Positions 27,283 to 37,099 of a DNA stretch of 40,000 bases are shown here, piece by piece. Source of the stretch: Prorocentrum cordatum (lineage: Eukaryota > Sar > Dinophyceae > Prorocentrales > Prorocentraceae); contig CAUYUJ010015721.1 in NCBI GenBank assembly GCA_963575745.1, positions 1 through 40,000 of the forward strand, read 5' to 3'. The stretch's first letter is position 1, and each line of letters begins with the position of its first letter. The notes under the pieces were generated by a model, which ran no database searches, had not been told where the DNA came from, and saw only the letters and a program-made list of their open reading frames with translations. Position numbers and translations under genes: made by a program.

Positions 27283-28845
27283 TCACACGGAGCTTGAGCC
27301 CGCTGCGGTCGCCGCAGCGTAGTCGGCGACCGCCTTCAGCCACACCTGCGGCTGCGTGCGGCGGCTCCAGGCCGCGTACTTCTGGTCCTGCTCGGACAGG
27401 TCGCGCAAGCCCTGCAGGTGCTCCCGCACGGCCAGTGCTTTGGCGAGGCGGATGTGCTTGCCCCCGCGGGGGCGGGGGCCGTCGCCCCCGCCCCCGTCCT
27501 TGCCGTCGCCCTTCACGTGGCCGCCGTAGCCGTCCTTCTTGTGGCCGCCGTAGCCGTCCTTCTTGTGGCCGCCGTAGTAGCCGTCGCCCTTGTCGTGGCT
27601 GTCGTAGCCGTCGCCCTTCTCGTGGCTGTAGTAGCCGTCGCCCTTCACGTGGCCGCTGTAGCCGTCGCCCTTCACGTGGCCGCTGTAGCCGTCGCCTTTG
27701 TGGCCGTAGTAGCCGTCGCCCTTGTCGCGGCCACGCCACTCCTGGCCGTTGTAGCCGTCGCCTTTGTGGCCGTAGTAGTCGTCGCCCTTCACGTGGCTGT
27801 AGTAGCCGTCGCCCGTCTCGTGGCCATAGTAGCCGTCGCCCTTCTCGTGGCCATAGTAGCCGTCGCCCTTGTGGCCATAGTAGCCGTCACCCTTCTCGTG
27901 GCCATAGTAGCCGTCGCCCTTGCGGCCATAGTAGCCGTCGCCCTTCTCACGGCCGTAGTAGCCGTCCTTGGCCCACCAGCCCTCCTTGCCGTAGTAGCCG
28001 TCCTTGGTGCGGCCGCCGTAGTAGCCGTCCTTGTTGTGGCCGTAGTAGTAGCCGTCCTTGTTGTGGCCGCCGTAGTAGCCGTCCTTGGTGTGGCCGTCGT
28101 TGCCGTCCTTGGTGTAGTAGCTGTCTTTGCCGCCAACGCCCTCGCTGCTGTCGTCGTAGTCGTAGTAGTGGCGGCTTTTACGGCAACTGCTGTAGTAGCC
28201 GTAGTCCTCGGCGTCGCCATCGGCGGTGTAGCTCTCGCCAGCGCTGTCGTCGTAGCCACCGCCCTCAGCGTCGCCACCTTCGCACTCATCCGCCATGGCG
28301 CCCTCGTAGTCGCCGTCGCCCTCGTCGACCGCGTCGCCGCCGCCCGCGGCGTCGTCGCCACCACCCTCGGGCTCGTCGACCTCGAACTCGAGAAGGTGCT
28401 TCATCGAGTTCATCGTCGGGTGCATGGGCGGCGCGAGGTTGAGCTTCTCGAGCAGCGAGTCCGCCACCGAGCCGCGCCACGTCTGCACGCGAGCCTGTGC
28501 CGACCAGCACATCGCCTTGCGCTTCTTCTCGGCGGAGGCCATGGCGGCCGCCAAGACGTGCTCTGGCGGAGCCGTCCGCGGCGCGGTCGGCCGCTTCTTG
28601 GACGTCGGCTGCAGCCGCGACGGCTTCTCCTCCGCCACCTTCTCCCGTCGCTGCTGGATCTCGCTCGCCGCTGCGAGCAACATTGCCACCTCGGTGGCGT
28701 CGTCGCCACCGCCGCTCATCTGCAGGGCGAGGCCGCGGCGGGCGTCGGGGGCCCCGCGCGGCGGGGGGGGGCGAGCACCCTGTGGAGGCGCGGGCCCCGC
28801 GCCGTGAACCCACGGCCCGCGCGCCGCGGGCGTGGCTGAACACAT
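27283..28845 (-). CDS. Tyr/Gly-rich tandem-repeat protein, about 520 aa
   Basis: The first in-frame ATG after a probable SL relic is at 28845 (MCSATPAARG); ATG 28717 (MSGGGDDATEVAMLLAAASE) is the more protein-like start. Residues to about 170 are a charged helical region (KHLLEFEVDEPEGG at its end). An acidic Gly/Asp-rich stretch with YYDYDD and SRHYYDYDDSSEG follows. Then come about 24 tandem units of KGDGYYGH / KDGYYGGHN, about 8 residues each. The C-terminal domain returns to ordinary composition (HIRLAKALAVREHLQGLRDL; WSRRTQPQVWLKAVADYA). Aromatic-Gly repeats with Lys/Asp charge pattern resemble low-complexity domains that phase-separate or form adhesive or structural matrices. This is an inference from composition only. 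The frame is open for the whole repeat, and unit changes keep the codon phase. Confidence 0.65.
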   Translation of the reverse strand: MCSATPAARGPWVHGAGPAPPQGARPPPPRGAPDARRGLALQMSGGGDDATEVAMLLAAASEIQQRREKVAEEKPSRLQPTSKKRPTAPRTAPPEHVLAAAMASAEKKRKAMCWSAQARVQTWRGSVADSLLEKLNLAPPMHPTMNSMKHLLEFEVDEPEGGGDDAAGGGDAVDEGDGDYEGAMADECEGGDAEGGGYDDSAGESYTADGDAEDYGYYSSCRKSRHYYDYDDSSEGVGGKDSYYTKDGNDGHTKDGYYGGHNKDGYYYGHNKDGYYGGRTKDGYYGKEGWWAKDGYYGREKGDGYYGRKGDGYYGHEKGDGYYGHKGDGYYGHEKGDGYYGHETGDGYYSHVKGDDYYGHKGDGYNGQEWRGRDKGDGYYGHKGDGYSGHVKGDGYSGHVKGDGYYSHEKGDGYDSHDKGDGYYGGHKKDGYGGHKKDGYGGHVKGDGKDGGGGDGPRPRGGKHIRLAKALAVREHLQGLRDLSEQDQKYAAWSRRTQPQVWLKAVADYAAATAAGSSSV

Positions 28846-28863
28846 GGGCCACAACGGCGTCGG
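28843..28863 (-). other. Possible decayed spliced-leader relic
   Basis: CATGGGCCACAACGGCGTCG plus G is 15/21 to the reverse complement of DinoSL. It sits exactly at the 5' end of the Tyr/Gly-rich gene and overlaps its first ATG. Confidence 0.45.

Positions 28864-28865
<2 letters not shown>

Positions 28866-28902
<37 letters not shown>
28866..28902. repeat. (GA)n microsatellite
   Basis: About 17 GA units. Confidence 0.95.
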
Positions 28903-28903
<1 letters not shown>

Positions 28904-29799
28904 GCGGATCTTTATAGTTCCTCGTGCATCTTAGATGCACTCTACACATATACAGACCACACAAAGCTTGCAGTACTGTACTCACCCGAAAGCCGAAATC
29001 CTTAACCTACGAAGCTCTACACTACTGTGCCGTTCGACATCAAACTACGATATTACAAATACCAAACATTATCTCGCCCTAACCGAAGCTAGTCCAACAC
29101 CCACATCAATAACTCACGGCGTCGCGCGCACATAACAACACAACGGCTGTGGCGAAATAGTTTGCATACGCATAATGTGATTTGTGATGCTGACGCTAAC
29201 GTCTCTTACATGACATGTACGTTCGAGTCGGTGTGTATCGGTGGTAATGACAGTGGCAATTGTGCGGCCGACGATGTGGCAGATGCGATTGTCACCATAA
29301 TGAGAATCATGCACAGTTGCGTCACAAGCAAATGTTGCTGAACGCATGTGCAACGATGATGGTTTTCACACCCATGGCGATGGCTGTATCCCCATAAGCA
29401 GCACGCCCAACTACGAGCTCGCATATATGGCATGCGAAGTAAACTGCATGCCCCCCATAGATCACGCACAATGTGCCCCCGACCCCATTCCCATTCGAAC
29501 CCCATACCAATCATTTGCTCCTGGCCCCCCCAAGTCGGCCACCCCCAAGTCCCCCACCCCGCGACGGTGCCACCCCGCGACGTCGCCTCTGCGGAGCATC
29601 CGCATCGCCGTGTTGGGTGTAGGGTTCATGGGGATGGGGTCGGGGCGCTCGTACGTAGCGGCTGGCGCTCACACGCGAGCCCCGCGTAGCCCCCCCGAGG
29701 ACGGATCGGGCCCCGCACATCCCCCCGTGGCGTCGTCCGAGAGCCGCGCTGCGATGGCGCCCGAGACCCCTGGCATAGTCGCCGCGATGCGGCAGCTTC
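28903..29799. other. Gene-free stretch
   Basis: Closer to balanced base composition than the surroundings. It contains CCCCA/CCCAT-rich patches (29445-29640). Plus-strand frames are open but without convincing codon pattern until about 29800. Confidence 0.4.
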
Positions 29800-30185
29800 G
29801 CGAGGCGGGCGTCGTCGTCTTAAGTTCGTCGTCGTCGATGTCGTCGCCGCCGCCGTCGCCCCTCCACCTGCCGATAGAAGGCTTTGCTTACGCACGTAAA
29901 TGCTGCACGAGTGTTGCTAGCACGAGTGGACGATGTGGAGGACGATCTCTTGCTGCGCGGTCAGCAGCACGATCACTTGCTCGCGGAGTTGGGGGAGCAG
30001 CAGCGCACGATCGCATAGCAGCGGCACCAGCAGCAGCAGACGGAGGCAGCGCTACAGCAACAGCAGCAGACGGAGGCAGCGCAGAAGGTCGAGGGGCTGG
30101 AGCAGGAGGTGCAGGCCCTCAGGACGAGTTGGCGCTCTATAAGAGGTCGTTCCCAGATGGTTCCTTGTTGAACATTCAGGGGTGA
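29800..30185 (+). pseudogene. Broken coiled-coil gene fragment
   Basis: In one plus-strand frame the sequence encodes ARVLLARVDDVEDDLLLRGQ, then QHDHLLAELGEQQRTIA, a TAG at 30016-30018, then a Gln-rich repeat (QRHQQQQTEAALQQQQQTEA) and KVEGLEQEVQALRTSWRSI. The TAG falls where the neighbouring Gln codons are CAG, so it looks like a point mutation. The upstream frame (AMRQLREAGVVVLSSSSSM) is offset by a base. The helical, Gln/Glu-rich character recalls the plus-strand gene at 25375-25905. No known family. Confidence 0.4.
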
Positions 30186-30402
30186 GGGGTGGCGGCGGCA
30201 CGTCTGCCTGAAGAGCGCATCTAGGATGCGAACGGGCGAGGAGTGGCACGAGGGGGCGTGTAAAACGATGGCGACGAGCCCCCCCCCCTCCCCCTCCTCC
30301 CCCCCCCGCGGGTGGGAAGGACGACGGGGCCGACGGTGGGAGAATAGATAGGAGGTCGAAAGGGTGGGCGCGCTGTGCGTGCCCGACGCAGCGCCTGGCG
30401 TC

Positions 30403-31269
30403 TCAGCCCTGGGCGTCGCTATCACCCGCAGCATCGACATTGTCGTCTTCGCCATCGCCCTGTTGATCTTCGGGTCCACCCCCCTCGGCATGCTCGGCAC
30501 AATTCAGCCCATGGAGAAGATCGGCATCGGGCTCGTGATCCTCTATCTCCTCGCCCTTCGCGACCACTTTGTCGCGTAGCTCGCGGGCGCAGTGCAAAAT
30601 ACACGTGTCATTCCATTCCACTGGTTTTTGATAGATGCGTCTTGACGAGTTGTGGGATTTCACAACGACATACACTACCCTGCGACGCTTGTCGCATCGG
30701 ACCCCTGGCACTCCGCTCAGTCCTCTCTTTTGTTTCTCGGTGCCATCGTCCTCTGCTGCTTTCAGCGCAGCACATCTGATGTAAGTCAGCACGCTCTCTG
30801 TACATTCCACATGTACCTTGCTAATCGCTGATGCAGAAAATATGCATCTTACTGCGATCGGCTCGCACTTCAAGGCCACGCCGCCACCATTAAATTCAAC
30901 CTCTGGCAACTGAACCGTAACGTATGCTGGCATAGCACTCTCATCGACGTTCTTCTTGTAGGCCTTGATCAGTTTGTCTTGGTCAGACTGGTCCGACAGC
31001 AATGGGTCTCGCGATTTCATGTACTCCCATATCGCAATGTCCGATGCAGCGTTTCGGAGGGCCTTCAACTCTTTGAAGAAATGATTTTGGGCAAATGGGG
31101 CGTTCCTGTTTGTTGGGTTCTGGATGTCGACGAACTGGAAGAGCCTCCTGTCCATCAGGGGTACCTCGGTGAACGCAATACCTCCGCTATGGACAATAGC
31201 CCGCGGCATCCACGGCTCCTTGAGCCCGCCGCCCTCGATCACCGTGCGCATGGAAACAGACACTGACAT
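30403..31269 (-). CDS. Unrecognised protein, 288 aa, SL-marked retrogene
   Basis: ATG 31269 (MSVSVSMRTVIEGGGLKEPW) lies 41 bases downstream of the SL relic at 31311-31331. The frame is open to the stop at 30403. Blocks: AIVHSGGIAFTEVPLMDRRL, FFKELKALRNAASDIAIWEY, LPEVEFNGGGVALKCEPIAV and RRRVVYVVVKSHNSSRRIYQ. The body looks globular, with alternating strands and helices. The last 45 residues are acidic (GDGEDDNVDAAGDSDAQG) and probably disordered. No catalytic motif recognised. A single exon, as in the neighbouring SL-marked genes. Confidence 0.7.
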   Translation of the reverse strand: MSVSVSMRTVIEGGGLKEPWMPRAIVHSGGIAFTEVPLMDRRLFQFVDIQNPTNRNAPFAQNHFFKELKALRNAASDIAIWEYMKSRDPLLSDQSDQDKLIKAYKKNVDESAMPAYVTVQLPEVEFNGGGVALKCEPIAVRCIFSASAISKVHVECTESVLTYIRCAALKAAEDDGTEKQKRGLSGVPGVRCDKRRRVVYVVVKSHNSSRRIYQKPVEWNDTCILHCARELRDKVVAKGEEIEDHEPDADLLHGLNCAEHAEGGGPEDQQGDGEDDNVDAAGDSDAQG

Positions 31270-31310
31270 GCAGACGTGCGGGGCAGCGTGGGCCGCGTGA
31301 TACCCCAGCG

Positions 31311-31331
31311 ATTGAGCCAGAACGGCTATGG
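31311..31331 (-). other. Spliced-leader (DinoSL) relic
   Basis: ATTGAGCCAGAACGGCTATG plus G, 17/21 to the reverse complement of DinoSL, 41 bases 5' of ATG 31269. Confidence 0.8.
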
Positions 31332-31517
31332 TGCGTTGCGACGATGTCGCAGACTGGCGCGATGCTGCATCGCAGAATGATGCGATGCGATGGTGTGATG
31401 ACGCATCGCAGGATGAAGCATTTCAGTATGTCTTCGCCATCCAACAAGGTGCGTTCATATACGGAGGGCGACGCCAACGCCCTGCGTAATGCCGCGGCAA
31501 TGCGGCGAATGGGCGGC

Positions 31518-33801
31518 TCACTGCGTCTTTGCTTTTTTCTTGGCGGGCTTGGCGGGCGCGGCGCCGGACAATGCAACTTTCCTTGCAAGCGCCTTTGCTG
31601 TGTCCTCGGACATGCGCAACCTGTCGCCGCTCTTGAGCTCGACCGTGTTTTTGGGGATGGGAACCTTAACGCCGTTCGTGGCGGTCACAAATGTCACAGC
31701 CAAGTTTGGCTTCTCCTTCGCGGCGCACACGCCGACCAACCAGAAAGGCACCCCGTACTGATCTGGCACGCGCTTCAGACCACCAATGCCAGTCCCACCC
31801 TCTTCACGCTTGAGCCCGAGCCCGCCAACGGCCATCAACGCGACGTTGTAATCGGTATGCTTGGCAGGGTCGGTATACTTCCTAAGGCAAACGTTGCCAA
31901 TATTGATCTCATCCGTCGCCTTCTTGGGCGATATGGTTGTCGTCAACGGAACAAGTCCGATGGCGTCCTTCTTGAACTCCTTCTTCACTGACACCGCTTT
32001 ATATTTGATTGGCGAATGAATCGCCGTGATATGCTTGAGGCAAGCACTATGTTGTGAATAGACTTCGTCGAGTGCAATCTTGATCCGAGCTTCCTCGACC
32101 CCCCAGTGGTAGTCCATGCAATTCAATGGGCTGAACTGGTCGAACTGGTCGATTACCTCTTTCTTGATGTCGTATATTGCGAACTTGTTTCGCATGAAGT
32201 CCTCGGCATCTATGGTGCGCTCTACGTCTCCCGTCTGCATCTTCACATTCTGCCCATCAATCGACTTGATCTCATACACAGACTCATCGCCCTCCTGGCG
32301 GTTGTACACCGTCACGCCCACCTTGAAACCTTTGACAGCCAACGTTTCGGACACGTTCACCCACTCGCCACGCTGGTCAAAGGTCTTGACACCTGTCGAG
32401 GAGACGCTGCTAGCACACTGTGGTGCATGCGCGACGGCCTTGGCCTTCCATGGGCAGCGAACGTTGTTATTGCCAGTGCTGGCAGCCATAGCTTTCCAAG
32501 CGTCAACTGCGATGTCGGTGATCTGTTTGTATACCCCGCGGCTCTCGTCGGGCTTGTTGAAGACGAAGTGGGCAACTCGAACATCGGCGAGCCCGACTAT
32601 GTTGGACCAGCGAGCGCTCGATGGATCGATTTCGAAGTCAATCGCAAGCTTGCGAATCTTCTGCAGCAACTCATCGCCCTGCAACGCGATCTGCGCCTTG
32701 CGTTCGTTCTGCAACACATTGACGTCCGAGAGCTTCAGTAGCGTCTGTTCGTCGCCCTTCCTATACTTGTCGCTCGGGCCATGCATAGCCTTGATGCACG
32801 CGAGCTTGAATAGCACCCCCGACCCTCCTTCGCGATCTTGCAAGTCGCGACGGCTGCCGCGACATCTTTACTATCGTCGCTCTGGCCAGGTGCCTGTTGA
32901 AGTCCCTTAGCTCGTGAAGAAACACTGGATTGTCCAGTCCGCCTGACATTTCCTTCACATAGTCCACCATGTGGTCTATCTCATGCTTGAAGACTGCGCC
33001 CCTGCCCGCCTGGCGCCTGACCTTATCCCATGGGAACGTCTCATTCGGATTCAGCTCTAATTTCTGCTTCAGGCTCTTCGCGTACTGCGCAATCTTGAGC
33101 ATGATTTCCAGCCTGCTCTCGCACTTGGCAGCGGCCTGCCCTGCGTTGCCCGCTTCTTGCACAAGGTCTGGAACGAAAGGAAACGCCTCGATAAACTGCC
33201 ATTTGAAGATGTCCCATGTGATACCGTTTACAGCCGCATCAGCATAAGTTGGTTGGAATTGCTGGAGGCGTTGCAACGATATCTTCCCGTCCTGGCTTAT
33301 GTCGCTGAACCGCTCTGGGTTGGTCTCGGGCACGTTCGTGCCATGTATGATGCATCGCAAACCTTGCGATGTATGACCGCATGTGTAACTCTGATATTTA
33401 CCATCACCATCATCGTAGAACGGTAGCTGTCCTGCGCTATCGGCCATTATCTTGTCGTTAAACCCTTTGATCTTGAGGTACTCAGCAGTGCCCACTGGGG
33501 GCACCTCGGCACACGTAGGCATCAACAGATGCTCGTGCCTGAACCCATTTCCCAATATTTTAATGATCAAGTCAGTGACGTCACACGGCACGACGCCGTC
33601 GCCATATCTGTTGCATGGGCTCACGTACATATACTTACTGATGATTTTCTCTGTCAGTAGCATACCATGTTGGCGAGCTATCGCCTTGACCTGTTCGTAC
33701 AAATCCACCACCTCTGCTTTAGGCGCGTCGAACTTCCTCTCAATAATGTCCATTGCGTCCTTGCATTTGAGAATCTTAGCATCCGCTCCACGCGGCTGCA
33801 T
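31518..33801 (-). CDS. Unrecognised protein of about 760 aa, split by two apparent 1-base deletions
   Basis: ATG 33801 (MQPRGADAKILKCKDAMDII) opens a frame that runs as far as DFNRHLAR near 32880. The protein then continues in a second frame (SDDSKDVAAAVATCKIAKEG), and from about 32832 in a third (SGVLFKLACIKAMHGPSDKY) to the stop at 31518. Each switch is mended by assuming one missing base, the second inside a G-rich run. The three parts therefore look like one gene that is a young pseudogene or carries assembly indels. Notable blocks: VDLYEQVKAIARQHGMLLTE, YTCGHTSQGLRCIIHGTNVP (Cys/His pattern), FKWQFIEAFPFVPDLVQEAG, DESVYEIKSIDGQNVKMQTG. The C-terminal tail is Ala/Lys-rich (AKPAKKKAKTQ). 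No family recognised. A gapped SL-like motif lies 33 bases upstream. Confidence 0.6.
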
Positions 33802-33833
33802 GTCTCAGATGGATGCAAGACGCAACTTGCAAA

Positions 33834-33856
33834 TCGTGAGCACAAAATGATGCGCG
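33834..33856 (-). other. Possible spliced-leader relic
   Basis: TCGTGAGCACAAAATGATGC matches the TTGAGCCAAAATGGCT core with a one-base insertion and some substitutions. It is positioned 33 bases 5' of ATG 33801. Confidence 0.45.
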
Positions 33857-34099
33857 CGAAATGCCCTGGAGCCCAAATGACAACGGACTCAACATGGCAT
33901 GCCCGAAAAAACAACATGCAACTCAATTGTTGCAACACTACCTGCGGATTTGCATCGATTGCAATTGTGATCAGCGTAGATATGATATCTGAGAAGTCGC
34001 AATGATGAGTGCAACACTTGCAAAAATATTATCAAATTCTTCTTTTTTTGAAGAGTACACCCTGCAAAATATATGATTATGTCGATATGGTGAGAACCA

Positions 34100-34312
34100 T
34101 GTTGAAAAGTTAGCGGAATTACTAACTTTTATAACTCGGGCTAACTCAGGGCTCCGACTTAGCAAACTTATAAGTGCGCCAACACATTATAACATGTTAT
34201 AACCTGTTATAACCTACTTACAACATACTTATAACCTACTTATAACTATTGATAACTCTTATAACAGGTCAATTCCTTCAGGTGGTGCCGGTGGCCGGTG
34301 TTGGTGCGGGTT
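34100..34312. repeat. TTATAAC-rich sequence followed by a short GGTGCC stretch
   Basis: Repeated TTATAACCTACT-type units (34130-34265), with CTAACTTTTATAA at about 34121, and then GGTGCCGGTGGCCGG at about 34280. The two components also lie side by side at 19508-19700. Confidence 0.75.
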
Positions 34313-34389
34313 CTTGTTGTTTTCCCAAAACATCCTCTCCTTTTCCCTCCCGCCTCCCGCCTCCCAGCAGTGCCCCTCCCGCTCCTCCA

Positions 34390-35115
34390 GGGAGGCCCCG
34401 CCTGAGCGAGGAGGGTAACGGAAACCCATACTATTTACATGGTTTCGTGCCCTTCCCACCTCTCCAGCCAGGGAGGCCCCGCCTGAGCGAGGATGGTATC
34501 CCACCCCTCCAGCAGGGAGGCCCCGCCTGATTGAGCGAAGAGGGTATCGGAAACCCATACTATTTACATGGTTTCGTGGCCCTCCCACCCCTGCAGCAGG
34601 GAGGCCCCGTCTGAGCGAGGAGGGAATCGGGAACCCGTAGTATTTACATAGTTTCGTGCCCTTCCCACCTCTCCATGGAGGCCCTGCCTGAGCGAGGAGG
34701 GTATCGGAAATTAATAAAGATTACATGGTTTCGTGCTCCTCCCACCCCTCCAGGCAGTACCCCGCCTGAGCGAGGAGGGTATCGGAAACCCATACTATTT
34801 ACATGGTTTCGTGCCCTTTCCATCCGCCTGAGCGAGGAGGGTATCGGAAACCCATACTATTTACATGGTTTCGTGCCCTTCCCACCTCTCCAAGGAGGCC
34901 CCGCTTGAGCGAGGAGGGTATCGGAAACCCATGCTATTTACATGGTTTCGTGCCCCTCCCACCCTTCCAGGGAGCCCCCGCCTGAGCGAGGAGGGTATCG
35001 GAAACCCATGCTGTTTACATGGCTTCGTGCTCCTACCACCTCTCCAGGGAGGCCCCGTCTGAGCGAGGAGGGTATCGGAAACCCATTATATTTAGATGGT
35101 TTCGTGCCCCTCCCA
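34390..35115. repeat. 77-base minisatellite, about 10 copies
   Basis: Units contain GAGGCCCCGCCTGAGCGAGG, then GGTATCGGAAACCCATACTA and TTTACATGGTTTCGTGCCC. CCTGAGCG-type landmarks fall at 34401, 34482, 34525, 34610, 34687, 34765, 34827, 34904, 34981 and 35058. Several intervals are exactly 77 bases and a few units are truncated. Frames through it encode repeated YRKPILFTWFRAL-type peptides that shift between units, so coding is unlikely. Confidence 0.9.
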
Positions 35116-35214
35116 CTGACATGGGTGAGGAGGAGGGGAGAACATTACCTATCCATCTCACGTCCTACTCCTCCCACTGAGGAGGGTGAGGAGGAGGGGG
35201 AGTTCTGCGATGAG

Positions 35215-35847
35215 GAAGGCTTCATCATGATGATGGTGATGACGATGGTTATACTGCTGTTCACGATGACGATGACGATAGCGATAATGGTGATGGACCA
35301 TGACGATGGCGATAACGGTGATTATGATGATGATGCGGATGATGATGACGATGATGATGATGACGATGACGATGATGACAACGATGGCGACGACGACGAG
35401 GATGATGATGCAGATGCTGCTGATGATGACGATGCTGTTGCTGCTGATGCTGACGTTGCTGGTGCTGTTGATGATGATGACGACGATGATGCTGATGATC
35501 ATGACGTCCACGATGATGCGGACGATGATGATGCCAAAGACGGTGATGGTTATGATGATGACGATGCTGATGATGATGATGCTGATGATGACGATGGTGG
35601 CGACGACGATGATGATGATGATGACGATGACGCTGGCGATGATGACGATGCTGATGATGATGATGATGAGGATGATGATGATGATGATGATGGTTATGAT
35701 GATGCCGATGATGCTGACGATGATGATGATGATGTTGATGATGTTGATGCTGGTGATGATGACGATGATGCTGATGGTGACGACGACGACGGTGTGACGA
35801 CGATGCTGCTGATGATGCTGATGATGACGACGATGATGCTGGCGATA

Positions 35848-35879
<32 letters not shown>

Positions 35880-35965
35880 GATGCTGATAATGATGATGAT
35901 AATGATGATGCCGAGGATGAGGAGGACGAGGAAGAGCAGGACGACGAAGAGGAGGAGGAGGAGGA
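35215..35965. repeat. GAT/GAC trinucleotide array
   Basis: About 750 bases of GATGAT/GACGAT with GCT and GGT interruptions. All three plus frames stay open (Asp, Met or other runs), and so do reverse frames (His, Ser, Ile). This is typical of repeat-generated frames, not of a gene. Confidence 0.9.
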
Positions 35966-36004
35966 GGAGTCGTTTGAACGAGGAGGGTCGTGGACAGCAT
36001 TATT

Positions 36005-36100
36005 CTTCACCAGGTTTCGTAGGCCTCCCCCCTTCCAGCGGGGCCCCGCCAGAGCAAAGAGGGTATCAACAACCCGTACTATTTACAAGGCTTCGTTTCC
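36005..36100. repeat. Isolated copy of the 77-base minisatellite unit
   Basis: GGGGCCCCGCCAGAGCAAAG, GGGTATCAACAACCCGTACT and TTTACAAGGCTTCGT match the unit seen at 34390-35115. It lies on the far side of the GAT array. Confidence 0.75.
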
Positions 36101-36610
36101 TGAGCACCTGTCCTCCCTCCTCCTTTCTTTCGTCTGCCCTTTCGTGCGTACTTACTCGTTCGATGAGCTTCCCCTTCGTGTTGATGTTGTCGTACCCCAT
36201 GGGTCCCACGAAACTGTTCATATTCATCCATTGATTGGACTGCAATCGATTCCACTGGGTTTGCACTTGATTGGCTTGCAACCGGTTGGATTGCAACCGC
36301 TGGGGGGGCGCACAGGGCAGCGACGAGGAGGCGGCGACGGGATGGTGACGGCGACGAGCAAAGAACCGCCAGACCGACCCTCAGGCCAAGACGACGGGCG
36401 GCGACGACGCAGCAAGGGGGGGCGACGGCAAGGACGGAAAAACCAGACCGCCCCTCAAGCCCAGACGACGACGGGCGGCGACAGGGCGGCAACGGCGAGG
36501 AGGAGAGAGCCGCCAGACCGCCCCTCGGACGACCCAGCTAATACTAGGAAAGAAGAGAGAAGACCCCCTAAGTGCAAGCACTGTTTGGGAATCAATGATG
36601 TTTTTCATCC

Positions 36611-37023
36611 GGTGCCAAAGCTGGCGCCGGCGCCGGTGCCAGTGCCGGTGCCGGTGCCAGGGCTGGTGCCGGTGCGGTTGCGGGTGCGGGTGCCAGTGCC
36701 GGTGCTAGCGCCGGCGACGGCGACGGCGCTGGTGCCCGTGCCGGTGACGGTGCCGCCGGCGCAGGCGCCGGTGCCGGTGCCGGTGCCCGTGCCGGTGCTG
36801 GTACCGGTGCTGGTGCCGGTGCCGGTGCCGGTGCCGGTGCCTGTGCCGGTGCCGGTGCCGGTGCTGGTGCCGGTTCCGGTGCCGGTGCCGGTGCCGGTGC
36901 CGGTGCCGGTGCCGAAGCCGGTGCCGGCGCCAATGCCGGTGCCGGTGCCGGTGCCGGTGCCGGTGCCGGTGCCGGTGCCGGTGCCGGTGCCGGTGCCGGT
37001 GCCGGTGCCGGTGCCGGTGCCGG
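36611..37023. repeat. GGTGCC hexanucleotide array
   Basis: More than 60 GGTGCC-like hexamers, nearly perfect from about 36935 to 37022. Frames encode Val-Pro, Gly-Thr/Gly-Ala or His-Arg dipeptides. Confidence 0.95.
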
Positions 37024-37099
37024 TGGGCGAGAATCGTTCTATAGTGGGGACCCATGAAATGGGATCCGCGGAGCACCGCAAGCGAAGCATCATGCTGTC

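Noticed and set aside
27114-28839. Long plus-strand frames (Arg/Ser-rich and Val/Ala-rich) opposite the Tyr/Gly-rich gene
   Set aside because: Shadows of the repeat; the minus frame has ordinary flanking domains and the better codon pattern.
34675-35062. Short plus-strand frames with repeated YRKPILFTWFRA peptides
   Set aside because: Translation of the 77-base minisatellite; the unit length is not a multiple of three, so frames change from unit to unit.
35215-35965. Long Asp-rich, Met-rich, His-rich and Ser-rich frames
   Set aside because: All six frames stay open because the DNA is a GAT-type repeat; no ordinary sequence or start context supports a protein.
36611-37023. Val-Pro, Gly-Thr and His-Arg dipeptide proteins
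   Set aside because: Product of the GGTGCC hexamer in different frames.
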